Source: Gaiella occulta (GTDB taxonomy: Bacteria > Actinomycetota > Thermoleophilia > Gaiellales > Gaiellaceae). From it: DNA of 64,000 nucleotides. A model generated the notes under the pieces. It saw nothing but the letters and a program-made list of their open reading frames with translations, was not told where the DNA came from and ran no database searches. Position 1 is the first letter of the stretch. Each line of letters opens with the position of its first letter. The position numbers were made by a program, and so were the translations under genes. Where the stretch lies: the NCBI RefSeq assembly GCF_003351045.1, contig NZ_QQZY01000002.1, positions 494,001 through 558,000 of the forward strand, written 5' to 3'. Below are positions 35,721 through 44,295 of the stretch, one piece after another.

Positions 35721-36158
35721 ATGGGCCTGCGCCGGGCGGCGATCAAGACGATGGGCCGCGCGCACCGGCTCGTCTACCGGGCAAGCGGCGGCCGCGTGCT
35801 CGGCCGCGTCGCCGGCATGCCCGTGCTGCTGCTCACGACCACGGGGCGGCGGACGGGCACGGCGCGCACGACGCCGCTCACCTACTTCCGCGACGGCGAC
35901 GACCTGCTCGTGGTCGGCTCCAACGGCGGCGAGGAGCGCGCGCCGGGCTGGCTGCTCAACCTGCGCGCGCACCCGGAGGCGACCGTGACGATCGGCAGGG
36001 AGCGCCACGAGGTGACGGCGCGCACGGCCGGCGCCGAGGAGCGCGCCCGCCTCTGGCCCGCGATCGTCGCGACCTACCCGGGCTACGCCGCCTACGAGCG
36101 GCGCACGACCCGCGCCATCCCCGTCGTCGTCCTCGCGCGGGCGCGGCCGGGCGGCTGA
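35721..36158 (+). CDS. Deazaflavin-type nitroreductase family protein (DUF385)
   Basis: A 145-residue split-barrel protein of the Ddn-like family. It carries the typical TTTGRRTGTARTTPLTYF, VVGSNGGEERAPGWLLNLRA and YPGYAAYERRT motifs. Members bind the deazaflavin F420 and reduce varied substrates, or act as F420 binding proteins. It is co-transcribed with the GST gene. A 26-bp perfect palindrome follows its stop. Confidence 0.88.
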   Translation: MGLRRAAIKTMGRAHRLVYRASGGRVLGRVAGMPVLLLTTTGRRTGTARTTPLTYFRDGDDLLVVGSNGGEERAPGWLLNLRAHPEATVTIGRERHEVTARTAGAEERARLWPAIVATYPGYAAYERRTTRAIPVVVLARARPGG

Positions 36159-36170
36159 TCCCCACCGCGG

Positions 36171-36196
36171 CCCCCGGGGCGCCGGCGCCCCGGGGG
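36171..36196 (+). terminator. 26-bp perfect GC palindrome
   Basis: A loop-less perfect inverted repeat centred at 36183/36184, all G and C, 13 bases after the DUF385 stop. It probably ends the GST-DUF385 transcript. No T-run follows. Confidence 0.6.
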
Positions 36197-36213
36197 GCGG
36201 ATGCCGGGGCAAG

Positions 36214-36234
36214 AAAAAATGCACCGGGCCGGTG
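36214..36234 (-). terminator. Rho-independent terminator downstream of DUF2237
   Basis: On the minus strand CACCG-GCC-CGGTG is followed by CA and six T. The upstream arm can instead pair with GGTGGCT at 36247-36253, so two exclusive folds exist. The 180 bases upstream (36235-36416) hold several more hairpins (for example CCCGTG/CACGGG) and no gene. Confidence 0.6.
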
Positions 36235-36416
36235 GCTCCCTCGTCCAGCCACCCGACCAACCGTCGCTTGCGCTTCAGTCGCTCGGGAGGCCTTCAACCT
36301 CAGGTGCCCCGTGCTCGGTGCACACGGGAAGCTACGGGGCGCCAGCGCCCCTGGCAAGATCCCCCGCGCCGAAATCTCCGCAAATTGCGCACAACACGTG
36401 CGCGGCCGGCAGCGCG

Positions 36417-36785
36417 CTACGCTGCCGCGTGGGCGGTGAGCGCCTCGATCGGCACGATCTCGAGCGCGCGCTCGTGCGTCGCGCCGAGCACCACCGGCGC
36501 CGCCGCGCCCGCGCGGTACGCCTCCAGCCAGCGCGCCGCGCACACGCACCAGCGGTCGCCCGGCTGCAGGCCGGGAAAGCCCCACTGCGGGCGCGGCGTC
36601 GACAGGTCGTTCCCCGCCCGCAAGCTGAACGCGAGGAACTCCTCGGTCATCACGGCGCAGACCGTGTGGCTGCCGGCGTCCTCCGAGCCTGTCGAGCAGC
36701 AGCCGTTGCGGAAGAAACCCGTCAGCGGCTCGCTCGAGCACGGCAGCAGGTCGCCGCCGACGACGTTGCGGTCGGGATCCCTCAT
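36417..36785 (-). CDS. DUF2237 family protein
   Basis: A 122-residue soluble protein of the DUF2237 family, with the characteristic RNVVGGDLLPCSSEPLTGFF, RNGCCSTG, HTVCAVMTEEFLAFS, GNDLSTP and GLQPGDRWCVCAARWLEA. The many conserved Cys suggest metal binding; function unknown. Its transcript runs left into the structured region and ends at the T-run terminator. Divergent from recX. Confidence 0.9.
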   Translation of the reverse strand: MRDPDRNVVGGDLLPCSSEPLTGFFRNGCCSTGSEDAGSHTVCAVMTEEFLAFSLRAGNDLSTPRPQWGFPGLQPGDRWCVCAARWLEAYRAGAAAPVVLGATHERALEIVPIEALTAHAAA

Positions 36786-36872
36786 GACGCAACTCTGCCT
36801 GTCCGCGCGACGGCGTGCCCGGCGAACGCTGCCGGGCGGCCCGGCGGGCGCGGGCTCGCGTAGCCTCGCGGT

Positions 36873-37526
36873 GTGGCACGGCTCACGATCGAGCACGACG
36901 GCGACGGGGAGCGCGGCAGGCGGCGCGCACGCTCCGTCGCGCTGCGGCTCGACGGGAAGGCATGGCTGCGCGTCGAGCCGGACGCCCTCGCCGAGATCGG
37001 CGCCGCCGACGGCGACGAGATCGACGACGCCCGCCGCATCGCGATCGAAGAGGCCGTCGCCCGCACGCGGGCGCGTCTGTTCGTCGTGCGCTCGCTCGCG
37101 GCGAAGGCGCAGTCGGTCAGCGAGATCGAGCGCAAGCTGGCGGCACGCGACGTGCCCGAGGCGCTCGCGCGCGAGGCGATCGCCGCGGCCGCCGGCTACG
37201 GGTACCTGGACGACGCCGAGCTCGCGGGCCGGCTCGCCCGCGGCATGCGCGGGCGCGGCTACGGCAGGCGGCGGGCCGAGCAGACACTGCGAGCGCGCGG
37301 GATCGGCGCCGAGCACGCGCAGGCGGCCCTGCGAGACGCCTACGGCGACGAGGACGAGGCGGAGCTCGCGCGCGCCGCGCTCGCCCGCCGGGCGGTCGCC
37401 GACGACGCCGCCCGGCGCAGGGCCGTCGCGTTCCTCGTGCGGCGCGGCTTCTCCGCCGGCGCCGCCTGGCAGGCGGTGCGCGAGGAGCTCGCGGCGCGGC
37501 GCGAGCCGCCGCACGCGAGGCCGTAA
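36873..37526 (+). CDS. recX: Regulatory protein RecX
   Basis: A 217-residue RecX-family protein that binds RecA filaments and modulates recombination. The three-helix repeats are visible: LAAKAQSVSEIERKLAARDV, YGYLDDAELAGRLARG, GYGRRRAEQTLRARGIG, and FLVRRGFSAGAAWQAVREEL. The GTG start is supported by TAGCCT (36861-36866) six bases upstream. recA is not adjacent, unlike in many actinobacteria. Confidence 0.88.
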   Translation: MARLTIEHDGDGERGRRRARSVALRLDGKAWLRVEPDALAEIGAADGDEIDDARRIAIEEAVARTRARLFVVRSLAAKAQSVSEIERKLAARDVPEALAREAIAAAAGYGYLDDAELAGRLARGMRGRGYGRRRAEQTLRARGIGAEHAQAALRDAYGDEDEAELARAALARRAVADDAARRRAVAFLVRRGFSAGAAWQAVREELAARREPPHARP

Positions 37527-37577
37527 GAGCGCGGGCGCCCGACGCGGACTCCTCGCCGACAGGGAAAGGAGCCCGCC

Positions 37578-38510
37578 ATGATCCAGCAGACGCTTCAGCT
37601 CGGCGAGCCGCGCGAGCAGCGGGGCATCGTCGTCACCGCGCTGTTCCCACGCCGGACGCCGGTCGCCGCCTACCTCACCCTCGACGAGGCGCTCCCGCGC
37701 GGCCTGCGCATCACCGAGGTGAGCGACGACGGCAGCGTGCCCGAGCTCGCCGTCGCCAACCCGCTCGACGAGCGCGTGCTGCTCTACGACGGCGAGGAGC
37801 TCGTCGGCGCCAAGCAGAACCGCATCCTCAACGTCACGGTGCTCGTCGAGGCGCGCTCGACGCTGCCGATCCCCGTCTCCTGCGTCGAGCAGGGACGCTG
37901 GTCGCGCCGCTCGCATCTCTTCGGCTCCGCCGCGCACGCCTCCCACCCGGAGCTGCGCCGCCGCAAGGCGGAGAGGCTCGCCTCCGCCCCGCTCGCCCGC
38001 GGTCTCGCGCAGGCCGAGGTGTGGGACGCCGTCCACGAGAAGGCGGCGCGCATGCGCGTGGAATCGCCGACGGCGGCGAACGCGGACACGTTCCGCTCGC
38101 ACTCCGGCGCTCTCAGGGCGCTCGAGCACGCGTTCCCGCTCGAGCCCGGCCAGTGCGGCGCCGTGCTCGGCATCGGCGACACGCTCTGCCTCGACTGGGT
38201 CTCGCGCCCCGAGGCGTTCGCCCGGCTGTGGCCGAAGCTGCGGCGCGGCTACCTGCTCGATGCGCTCGAACAGCTCGACGGGCCCGCCACCCATCCGGCG
38301 CGGATCGCCGGCTTCCTCGACGAGATCGCCGACGCGCCCCGTGCGGAGCAGCGGTCGGCCGGCCTCGGCGACGACGTGCGGCTGCAGGGCCCCGGCGTGA
38401 TCGGCTCCGGGCTCGCGCTCGCCGCCGAGCTCCTGCAGCTGTCGGCGTTCAGCCGCGACGAGAACGGTGGACGCGCCGGACGCATCACGCGGCCGAGCGC
38501 CCGGCGCTAG
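37578..38510 (+). CDS. ARPP-1 family domain protein
   Basis: A 310-residue soluble protein whose motifs (GIVVTALFPRRTPVAAYLTL, ANPLDERVLLYDGEELVGAK, QNRILNVTVLV, PIPVSCVEQGRW) match the ARPP-1 domain, named for its association with ADP-ribosylglycohydrolases and rhodanese/phosphatase-superfamily proteins. Its role is unknown; NAD or ADP-ribose-related signalling is suggested by such neighbours. AAAGGAG precedes the ATG. Here it is followed by a phosphatase remnant and SixA. Confidence 0.82.
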   Translation: MIQQTLQLGEPREQRGIVVTALFPRRTPVAAYLTLDEALPRGLRITEVSDDGSVPELAVANPLDERVLLYDGEELVGAKQNRILNVTVLVEARSTLPIPVSCVEQGRWSRRSHLFGSAAHASHPELRRRKAERLASAPLARGLAQAEVWDAVHEKAARMRVESPTAANADTFRSHSGALRALEHAFPLEPGQCGAVLGIGDTLCLDWVSRPEAFARLWPKLRRGYLLDALEQLDGPATHPARIAGFLDEIADAPRAEQRSAGLGDDVRLQGPGVIGSGLALAAELLQLSAFSRDENGGRAGRITRPSARR

Positions 38511-38529
38511 CCCCGGGTACGCTCGCCCG

Positions 38530-38859
38530 GTGCCAGCGCTTGCCCGCGCCTACGAGGTCGCCGACCGGCTGCTCGCCGGGCCCTACCCCGGCGCATCCGC
38601 CGCGCGGGAGACGCCGCGGCGCACGGCGCAGCTCGAGGCCGCGGGCGTGACCCTGTTCGTCGACCTCACCGAGCCCGGCGAGCTCGAGCCGTACGCGGCG
38701 CTGCTCGAGCGCGCGCGGCACGTGCGCAGGCCGATCGCCGACCATGGCGCCGCCTTCGCGCGGATCGCGCAGTTGCGGGCCGGCATCCCCGGCGCCCGTC
38801 GCTCGCCGGAGACGGACGCGCAGCAGTCGCTCGTGCGGGGCTGGAGGCGCGGTGCCTGA
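38530..38859 (+). pseudogene. Dual-specificity phosphatase lacking its catalytic loop
   Basis: The 109-codon frame starts like DSP-type phosphatases (YEVADRLLAGPYPG, AGVTLFVDLTEPGELEPYA, RHVRRPIADHG) and ends like them (SPETDAQQSLVRGW), but the middle 50-60 residues, which should carry the HCxxGxGRTG catalytic loop, are absent and the frame is preserved. TACGCT six bases before the GTG (38518-38523) shows that its promoter is intact. It is either an inactive product, a decayed gene or an assembly deletion. The stop overlaps the next small frame. Confidence 0.65.
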
Positions 38860-38983
38860 TCGCGCGCTCGTCGCTCGTGTGCTCGGCGGCGCCTGGCGGC
38901 GCGACTCGCCGGTCCCCGGCGAGCGGCACCGGTGGTGCGTCGCCGCCTTCACGCGGGCACTGCACGCGGACGGCGCGCGGTGA
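38852..38983 (+). CDS. Small hypothetical frame (43 aa)
   Basis: GTG 38852 to TGA 38983 encodes 43 residues (ALVARVLGGAWRRDS, then ERHRWCVAAFTRALHADGAR). It overlaps the phosphatase stop by 8 bases and the sixA start by 4, so it is translated in a chain. It may be the remnant of a longer protein cut down by the same loss that hit the phosphatase. No family recognised. Confidence 0.4.
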   Translation: MPDRALVARVLGGAWRRDSPVPGERHRWCVAAFTRALHADGAR

Positions 38984-39477
38984 CCAGGCGCCTCTACCTG
39001 CTGCGCCACGCGAAGTCGAGCCGGGACGACCCGCAGCTCGACGACCACGAGCGCCCGCTCGCGCCACGCGGGCGCAAGGCGGCGCGGGCGACGGCGCGCT
39101 GGATCGAGGAGCACGGCGTCAGGCCGGATCTCGTGCTGTGCTCGAGCGCCGCCCGTGCCCGCGCCACCCTCGACCGCGTGCTGCCCGCCCTCGGCGGCCC
39201 GCGCGTGCGCGTCGAACCCGGCCTCTACCACGCCTCCGCGAACGACCTGCTCGAGCGGGTGCGCGCCCTTCCCGACGAGGCCGCGGCGGTGATGCTGATC
39301 GGCCACAACCCCGGGTTGCAGGAGCTCGCCCGCCTGCTCGCGCCCCCCGGGCCGGCGACGTTTCCCACCGGGGCGCTCGCGACGCTCGAAACCGGCGTCG
39401 CGTGCTGGAGCGCGCTCGCGGCCGGCGGCGCCACGCTGACGGCGCTCGTGCTGCCGCGCGCACTGCGCCCGGACTGA
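38980..39477 (+). CDS. Phosphohistidine phosphatase, SixA-like
   Basis: A 165-residue histidine phosphatase. It has the phospho-His motif LYLLRHAKSS, the helix LAPRGRKAARATARWIEEHG, LVLCSSAARARATL, and the second catalytic His in LIGHNPGLQELAR. SixA removes phosphate from histidine-phosphotransfer proteins. GTG start overlapping the previous stop (GTGA). Last gene of the ARPP-1 operon; its target protein is unknown. Confidence 0.88.
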   Translation: MTRRLYLLRHAKSSRDDPQLDDHERPLAPRGRKAARATARWIEEHGVRPDLVLCSSAARARATLDRVLPALGGPRVRVEPGLYHASANDLLERVRALPDEAAAVMLIGHNPGLQELARLLAPPGPATFPTGALATLETGVACWSALAAGGATLTALVLPRALRPD

Positions 39478-39591
39478 CGCGCTCCGTCACGAAGCCGGCG
39501 CACAGGCGGCACGGACACGGCACACGTCGTGCGCCATGCTGTTGTCATGAGAGACGACGGCGGTGGAGGGCGGAGCCGGTCGCCCGCAGGG

Positions 39592-40098
39592 TCAGGCGGG
39601 CACGTGGTAGGCCATCAGGATCACGTCGACCTGCACGCCGTCCCGCACGTAGTGGCCTCTGCGCAGCCCCTCGCGGGTGAAGCCGAACGTCTCGTAGAGG
39701 CGGATCGCGGGCTCGTTCCACGGGAAGACGTGCAGCTCGAGCTTCGTCACGCCCGCGCCGCGCGCCCACACGACCGCCTGCTCGAGCAGCGATCTCCCGA
39801 TGCCGCGCCGGCGGTGCGAGGCGGCGACCATTAGCCCCAGGTCGGCGACGTGCCGGCTCGCGGGATGCGGGTCGCGCGCGAGCGACAGGCGCGCCACGAT
39901 CCTCTCCCCGTCCACGACGACGTACACGGCGGCATGCTGATGAGCCCGCCGCACCGCCTTCAGATACCGCCTCTCCTCGCCGACGCTGCGCCGGGCCTCG
40001 GAGGCCAGAAGCCACGCGCCCTCCTCGCTGCTCACCTGGCTCGTCAGCTCCACGAGCGGGCCCGCGTCGCCCGGCTGCGCGGGGCGGATCCTGATCAC
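39592..40098 (-). CDS. GNAT family N-acetyltransferase
   Basis: A 168-residue acetyltransferase. The acetyl-CoA loop is ASHRRRGIGRSLLEQAV, with beta-4 DLGLMVA before it and ELHVFPWNEPAIRLYETFGF after it; RRGHYVRDGVQVDVILMAY is the usual end. The substrate cannot be told. The GTG start overlaps the gamma-glutamyltransferase stop (GTGA), so the two are one operon. Confidence 0.9.
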   Translation of the reverse strand: MIRIRPAQPGDAGPLVELTSQVSSEEGAWLLASEARRSVGEERRYLKAVRRAHQHAAVYVVVDGERIVARLSLARDPHPASRHVADLGLMVAASHRRRGIGRSLLEQAVVWARGAGVTKLELHVFPWNEPAIRLYETFGFTREGLRRGHYVRDGVQVDVILMAYHVPA

Positions 40099-41459
40099 GG
40101 GACGACCACCCCGTGACCGCCGCGCCGTGGATCGCCCGCGGCGGCGAGCTGCCCGTCCGCTCGCAGCTCCACCGCCGAGACGCCGCCGAAGAAGAGGTTG
40201 CGCCCCGACCACGGCACGACGCGCCAGCCGTCGCTCCGCAAGCGGTCGGCAGCCGCCTCCGTCCACCCGCCCTCGAGGTGGACGGCGCCCTCCTCCACGT
40301 GCAGCCGCGGGCTGCCGATCGCGTCCTCGACGGAGAGCCCCTGCCCCACCACGGCCGCGATGGTCTGCACGATCGCGCCGGACAGCCGCACCGAGCCGGC
40401 GCTGCCGACGACGAGACGCGGGCGGCCGGCATCGAGCACGAGCGTCGGCGCCATCATGCTCGGCAGCCGCGAGCCGGGCCGGCGCGGCTCGCTGCCGATC
40501 ACGTCGAGCTCGCCGAGCATGTTGTTGAGCTGGAAGCCGTTGCGGAAGACGCCGGAGCCCGATCCGAGCGTGGACGAGAGCGCCGCCGCGTTGCCGTCGC
40601 CGTCGAGCACGGAGATGTGCGTCGTCCCGGTCGGGCGCGCGGTCGCGGCGCCGCCGCCGTACCCCGCCGCCAGGGAGTGCGCCAGCGCGGACGCGCAGCG
40701 GGCGCTGCCCGGCTCCGGGTCGAGGCCGATCCTGTCGAGCTCCGCGAGCGCGGCGACGACGACGGCGCCGCCGCGCGACGGCGCGGGGCACGTGACGACC
40801 CGCACGCCCGCGAAGCGCGCCTCGAGCGGCACGAGCTCGCGCGGGCGGTAGGACGCGATGTCGCCCGCGAGCTCGGGCAGCAGCTCGGCGACGGCGGCGG
40901 CAGGGTCGTCGCGCAGCCGCTCGAGCCCGCCTGCCATCGTGGCCGTCTCGGCGCGGCCGTGGCGGCCGTAGATGAGGCGGCCGGCCTCGCTGCGCTCCAG
41001 GATCGGCACGAGGATCTCGAGCAGGAAGCGCTGCGGGCCGTTCATCTCGACGCCGCGGCGAGCGAGCTCGACCGCCGGCTGCACGAGATCGCACCACGCG
41101 AGCCTCCCGTGCGCCCGATGCGCGTGCTCGAGGCCGGCGACCAGCCCCGGCACGGCGACCGACTCCTCTCCCACGTGGAACACCTGCGTCGACGCGCCGG
41201 CGAAGTCGATCACGACCTCGTCCATCACGCCGCGGGCGACCGACGGCACCGCGAAGAAGCAGTCGAGCAGCAGCGGTTCGCCGCCGGCCTCGCGGACGAG
41301 CAGGAAGCCGCCGCCGGCAGGGCCGGTCAGCGGCCCCTCCGCGACGAACCCCGCGAACGCGGCGGCGACGACCGCGTCGACCGCGCTGCCGCCGGCCGCG
41401 AGCGCCCGCGCGCCCGCCGCGGCGGTGTGGGGATTGCCGGCTGCGACGGCGCCACGCAT
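40095..41459 (-). CDS. Gamma-glutamyltransferase family protein
   Basis: A 454-residue Ntn-hydrolase that splits itself before the catalytic Thr, seen in PTGTTHISVLDGDGNAAALS. The large-subunit N-terminus has AAAGARALAAGGSAVDAVVA, the substrate-binding GPAGGGFLLV, and the small subunit carries MMAPTLVLDAGRP and GSAGSVRLSGAIVQ. It is about 60-100 residues shorter than E. coli Ggt and no signal peptide is seen, so it may be cytoplasmic. TACGCT at 41466-41471, six bases before the ATG, sets the start. Confidence 0.88.
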   Translation of the reverse strand: MRGAVAAGNPHTAAAGARALAAGGSAVDAVVAAAFAGFVAEGPLTGPAGGGFLLVREAGGEPLLLDCFFAVPSVARGVMDEVVIDFAGASTQVFHVGEESVAVPGLVAGLEHAHRAHGRLAWCDLVQPAVELARRGVEMNGPQRFLLEILVPILERSEAGRLIYGRHGRAETATMAGGLERLRDDPAAAVAELLPELAGDIASYRPRELVPLEARFAGVRVVTCPAPSRGGAVVVAALAELDRIGLDPEPGSARCASALAHSLAAGYGGGAATARPTGTTHISVLDGDGNAAALSSTLGSGSGVFRNGFQLNNMLGELDVIGSEPRRPGSRLPSMMAPTLVLDAGRPRLVVGSAGSVRLSGAIVQTIAAVVGQGLSVEDAIGSPRLHVEEGAVHLEGGWTEAAADRLRSDGWRVVPWSGRNLFFGGVSAVELRADGQLAAAGDPRRGGHGVVVP

Positions 41460-41675
41460 GCGCAGAGCGTAGAGGCGCGCGGCGGCTCGTCGAGCTCCGG
41501 GCGGCGCGGCGGACGCCGGGCCGCGCGGCGGCTCGATCGGCGCCCGCCGGCAGGGGCCGCGCCGTGGCACACGCGGGCAGCCCGGCCGTCGGCGCGTCCG
41601 AGCGGCAGCTACCCTCGATAGCGTGACGATCCTCAAGCCGCAGCGCCGGGATGCCGAATCCCGTAGTGCGGCCTG

Positions 41676-42674
41676 ATGCGAAGCCACTACTCCACGCGGC
41701 ATATGGTGACGGCAGGGCTTTCGCTCGCCGTCCTCGCCGGGCTCTGCGCGAGCCCCTCGCTGCTCGGCGGCCGTGTCGGCAGCGCGATCGCCGGACTCGG
41801 TGCGGCGAGCCCCGCCTGGCTCTGGGCCGCCGGCCTCGCGTTCGCGGGCACCAGTGTCTGCGGCGCGCTCGCATGGCGCGCGGCGCTGCGCGCCGCCGGC
41901 ACCCCGCTCGGCATCGCCGACGCCGGCGCGCGCTACGGCATCGGCTGCGGGCTCAACGCCGTCGCACCCGCCCACATCGGCTCCGCCGTACGCATCGCCC
42001 TGTTCGGCCGCGTCAGCGCCGGAGGGTGCTGGACGGTCGGCGGGGCGGCTGCCGCGGTCGGCGTCACGCGCATCGTCTGGCTCGGGGCGCTCGTCGCGAT
42101 CGGCTCCGCCGCCGGCGTCCTCCCCGCCTGGCCGCTGTTCGCGGCAGGCGCCGTCGTCGTGGCCGCGGCTGCGGCCGCGTGCACGGCCCGGCGGGTCGCG
42201 CTGCCGCGCCGCCTCGACCAGATCCTCGTCGCCTTCCGCGCGCTCGCCTCCTCGCCGCGAGACCTCGCGGTCGTCGCCGCATGGGCGCTGCTCGGCGCCG
42301 CGACGAAGGTCGCCGCCGCGGCGGCGATCGTGGCGGCGCTCGGCATCGACCATCCCCTCCGGGCCGCGCTGATCCTCGTCCCGGCGGTCGAGCTCGCGGC
42401 CGTGATGCCGCTCACGCCGGGCAACGTCGGCGTCGCGAGCGCCGCGGTTGCGCTCGCGCTCGGCGCGCAGGGCATCGGCTCGGGCACGGCGCTGTCGGTC
42501 GGCATCGCCTTCGCGGCGGTCGAGCTGCTCACCGCCGTCGCCGTCGGGCTCGCCGGCGGCCTGCTGCTCTCCGGGCGGCTCTGCCGCCCGTACGTGCGTC
42601 TCGCGGCCGCGGGCGCCGCCTCGCTCGGCCTCGCGGCCGCCTTCGGCGCAACCGTTCTCCCGCCGGTCGTCTGA
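41676..42674 (+). CDS. LPG synthase transmembrane-region (UPF0104) protein
   Basis: A 332-residue membrane protein with about eight helices, rich in Ala and Leu. It carries the family signature VMPLTPGNVGVASAAVALAL near the C-terminus and the earlier GCGLNAVAPAHIGSAVRIAL. These domains flip or make lipids (lysyl-phosphatidylglycerol synthase region) and are also common as stand-alone proteins of unknown role. It lacks the C-terminal aminoacyl transferase domain. It converges on ftsZ, with a hairpin between. Confidence 0.85.
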   Translation: MRSHYSTRHMVTAGLSLAVLAGLCASPSLLGGRVGSAIAGLGAASPAWLWAAGLAFAGTSVCGALAWRAALRAAGTPLGIADAGARYGIGCGLNAVAPAHIGSAVRIALFGRVSAGGCWTVGGAAAAVGVTRIVWLGALVAIGSAAGVLPAWPLFAAGAVVVAAAAAACTARRVALPRRLDQILVAFRALASSPRDLAVVAAWALLGAATKVAAAAAIVAALGIDHPLRAALILVPAVELAAVMPLTPGNVGVASAAVALALGAQGIGSGTALSVGIAFAAVELLTAVAVGLAGGLLLSGRLCRPYVRLAAAGAASLGLAAAFGATVLPPVV

Positions 42675-42744
42675 GCCTCCCTCACAGCTCGAATCGGCAT
42701 GACGCCGCGCCGGCGGGGCGGGCTGGGCGAGGACGGAGTCGTAC

Positions 42745-42764
42745 GCCGGAGGGGACGCTCCGGC
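42745..42764. terminator. Hairpin between convergent genes
   Basis: GCCGGAG-GGGACG-CTCCGGC, a 7-bp perfect stem with a 6-base loop, lies between the UPF0104 gene and ftsZ, which converge. It can serve both strands. Confidence 0.5.
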
Positions 42765-42831
42765 AGCACACGGCTCCGTCCCGATCCGGGCTCTCCGCGT
42801 CCCACCCGTGCCGCGAAGGAGGGGCCGCCTG

Positions 42832-44295
42832 TCAGCGCAGGAAGCTCGGCAGCTCCGTGTCGCTGCTGCGGGGCGACGAGCGCGGGCCCGCGACCGCGCC
42901 GGCAAGCGACGACGGCGTGTAGGCGCGGCGGTGGCTGCCGCCGAGCCCGGTGGCGATGACGGTCACCCACACCTGGCCGTTGAGGCGCTCGTCGACGGTC
43001 GCGCCGAAGATGATGTTCGTGTCGTCGGTCGCCGCCCGGCGCACGACCTCGGCCGCCTCGTTGACCTCGAGCAGGGTCAGATCCTCGCCGCCGGCGATGG
43101 AGAGCAGGATGCCCTTGGCGCCCACGATCTCCGTGTCGATGAGCGGCGACTTGAGCGCGCGCTCGGCCGCCTCGCGCGCGCGGTTCGCGCTCTCCGAGTA
43201 GCCGATCCCCATCAGCGCCGAGCCGGCGTCCGACATGATCGTGCGCACGTCGGCGAAGTCGAGGTTGATCAGCCCCGGCATCGTGATCAGGTCGCAGATG
43301 CCCTGGACGCCCTGTCGCAGCACGTCGTCGGCGATCTTGAACGCGTCGACCATGGAGGTCGAGCGGTCGAGCACCTCGAGCAGGCGGTCGTTCGGGATCA
43401 CGATCACCGTGTCGCAGGCTGCGCGGAGCGCCTCGACGCCCGCGTCCGCCGCCTGGCGGCGCCGCGTGCCCTCGAACCGGAACGGCGTCGTCACGATCCC
43501 CACCGTCAGCGCGCCGAGGTCGCGGGCGATCCGCGCCACCACCGGCGCGGCTCCGGTGCCGGTGCCGCCGCCCTCGCCCGCGGTCACGAACACCATGTCC
43601 GAGCCGCGCAGCGCATGGCGCACCTGGTCGTAAGCCTCCTCCGCCGCCTTGCGCCCCGTCTCCGGGTCGGCGCCCGAGCCGAGGCCCTGCGTCAGCTGCT
43701 CGCCGATGTGGATCTTCACGGGCGCATCCGACAGGTTGAGCTGCTGCATGTCCGTGTTGACCGCGACGAAGTCGACCTGGGCGATGCCGGCGTCCATCAT
43801 GCGGTTGACGGCGTTGAGGCCGCCGCCGCCGACGCCGACGACGCGGATCACCGCGAGATACGACGCGGCCTCGCCTCCGACGTTCAGGCGCGGAGCGCCC
43901 TCCGGCATCGAATGCAGGAAACGGCTTGCCGGCGGCTCGTACGGCCGGTCGGGCTTCGGCGCCGGGGCGCGACGGGCGGCCTTCGCGGCGCGGGCGGGCG
44001 CCGGCGCCGCGGCGGCCTCCGGCTCCGGCTCGGGCTCCATGCGGGCGGGCGGCTCCTCGGCGAAGTCGTGGACGTGCTCGACGGTCTCCTCGAGCGCGGC
44101 CTGCTCACGCGGATCGAGCACGGGCGGCGGCACCGGCTGCGCTGCGGCGGCGGGCTCGATCAGGCTCTGCTGGTCGGGCGCGGGCGCCGCCGGCCCGGCC
44201 GCGCCCTCGTCGCCCTGCCGGCGCTGCGCGGCCTCGGTCGCCCGGAAGAGCTCGGCGAGCGGGCCCTCACGCATGCTCGCGCGCTTGCGTGCCAT
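42832..44295 (-). CDS. ftsZ: Cell division protein FtsZ with long N-terminal extension
   Basis: The bacterial tubulin that forms the division ring. The core has [19 protein letters not shown], the tubulin signature [18 protein letters not shown], the T7 loop [20 protein letters not shown] and the C-terminal tail ELPSFLR that binds partners. The core begins only at about residue 146: an acidic, Ala/Pro-rich and partly helical extension precedes it, whereas most FtsZ start within 10-15 residues of the core. ATG 44295 has GGGAGG upstream and overlaps the end of parA by 29 bases; an internal ATG at 44274 would change little. It is outside any dcw cluster. Confidence 0.92.
   Translation of the reverse strand: MARKRASMREGPLAELFRATEAAQRRQGDEGAAGPAAPAPDQQSLIEPAAAAQPVPPPVLDPREQAALEETVEHVHDFAEEPPARMEPEPEPEAAAAPAPARAAKAARRAPAPKPDRPYEPPASRFLHSMPEGAPRLNVGGEAASYLAVIRVVGVGGGGLNAVNRMMDAGIAQVDFVAVNTDMQQLNLSDAPVKIHIGEQLTQGLGSGADPETGRKAAEEAYDQVRHALRGSDMVFVTAGEGGGTGTGAAPVVARIARDLGALTVGIVTTPFRFEGTRRRQAADAGVEALRAACDTVIVIPNDRLLEVLDRSTSMVDAFKIADDVLRQGVQGICDLITMPGLINLDFADVRTIMSDAGSALMGIGYSESANRAREAAERALKSPLIDTEIVGAKGILLSIAGGEDLTLLEVNEAAEVVRRAATDDTNIIFGATVDERLNGQVWVTVIATGLGGSHRRAYTPSSLAGAVAGPRSSPRSSDTELPSFLR

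Noticed and set aside
36214-36345. Structured RNA considered as SRP RNA, 6S RNA or tmRNA
   Set aside because: None of the conserved features of these RNAs (SRP GGAA tetraloop domain, 6S central bubble, tmRNA acceptor arm) could be found.
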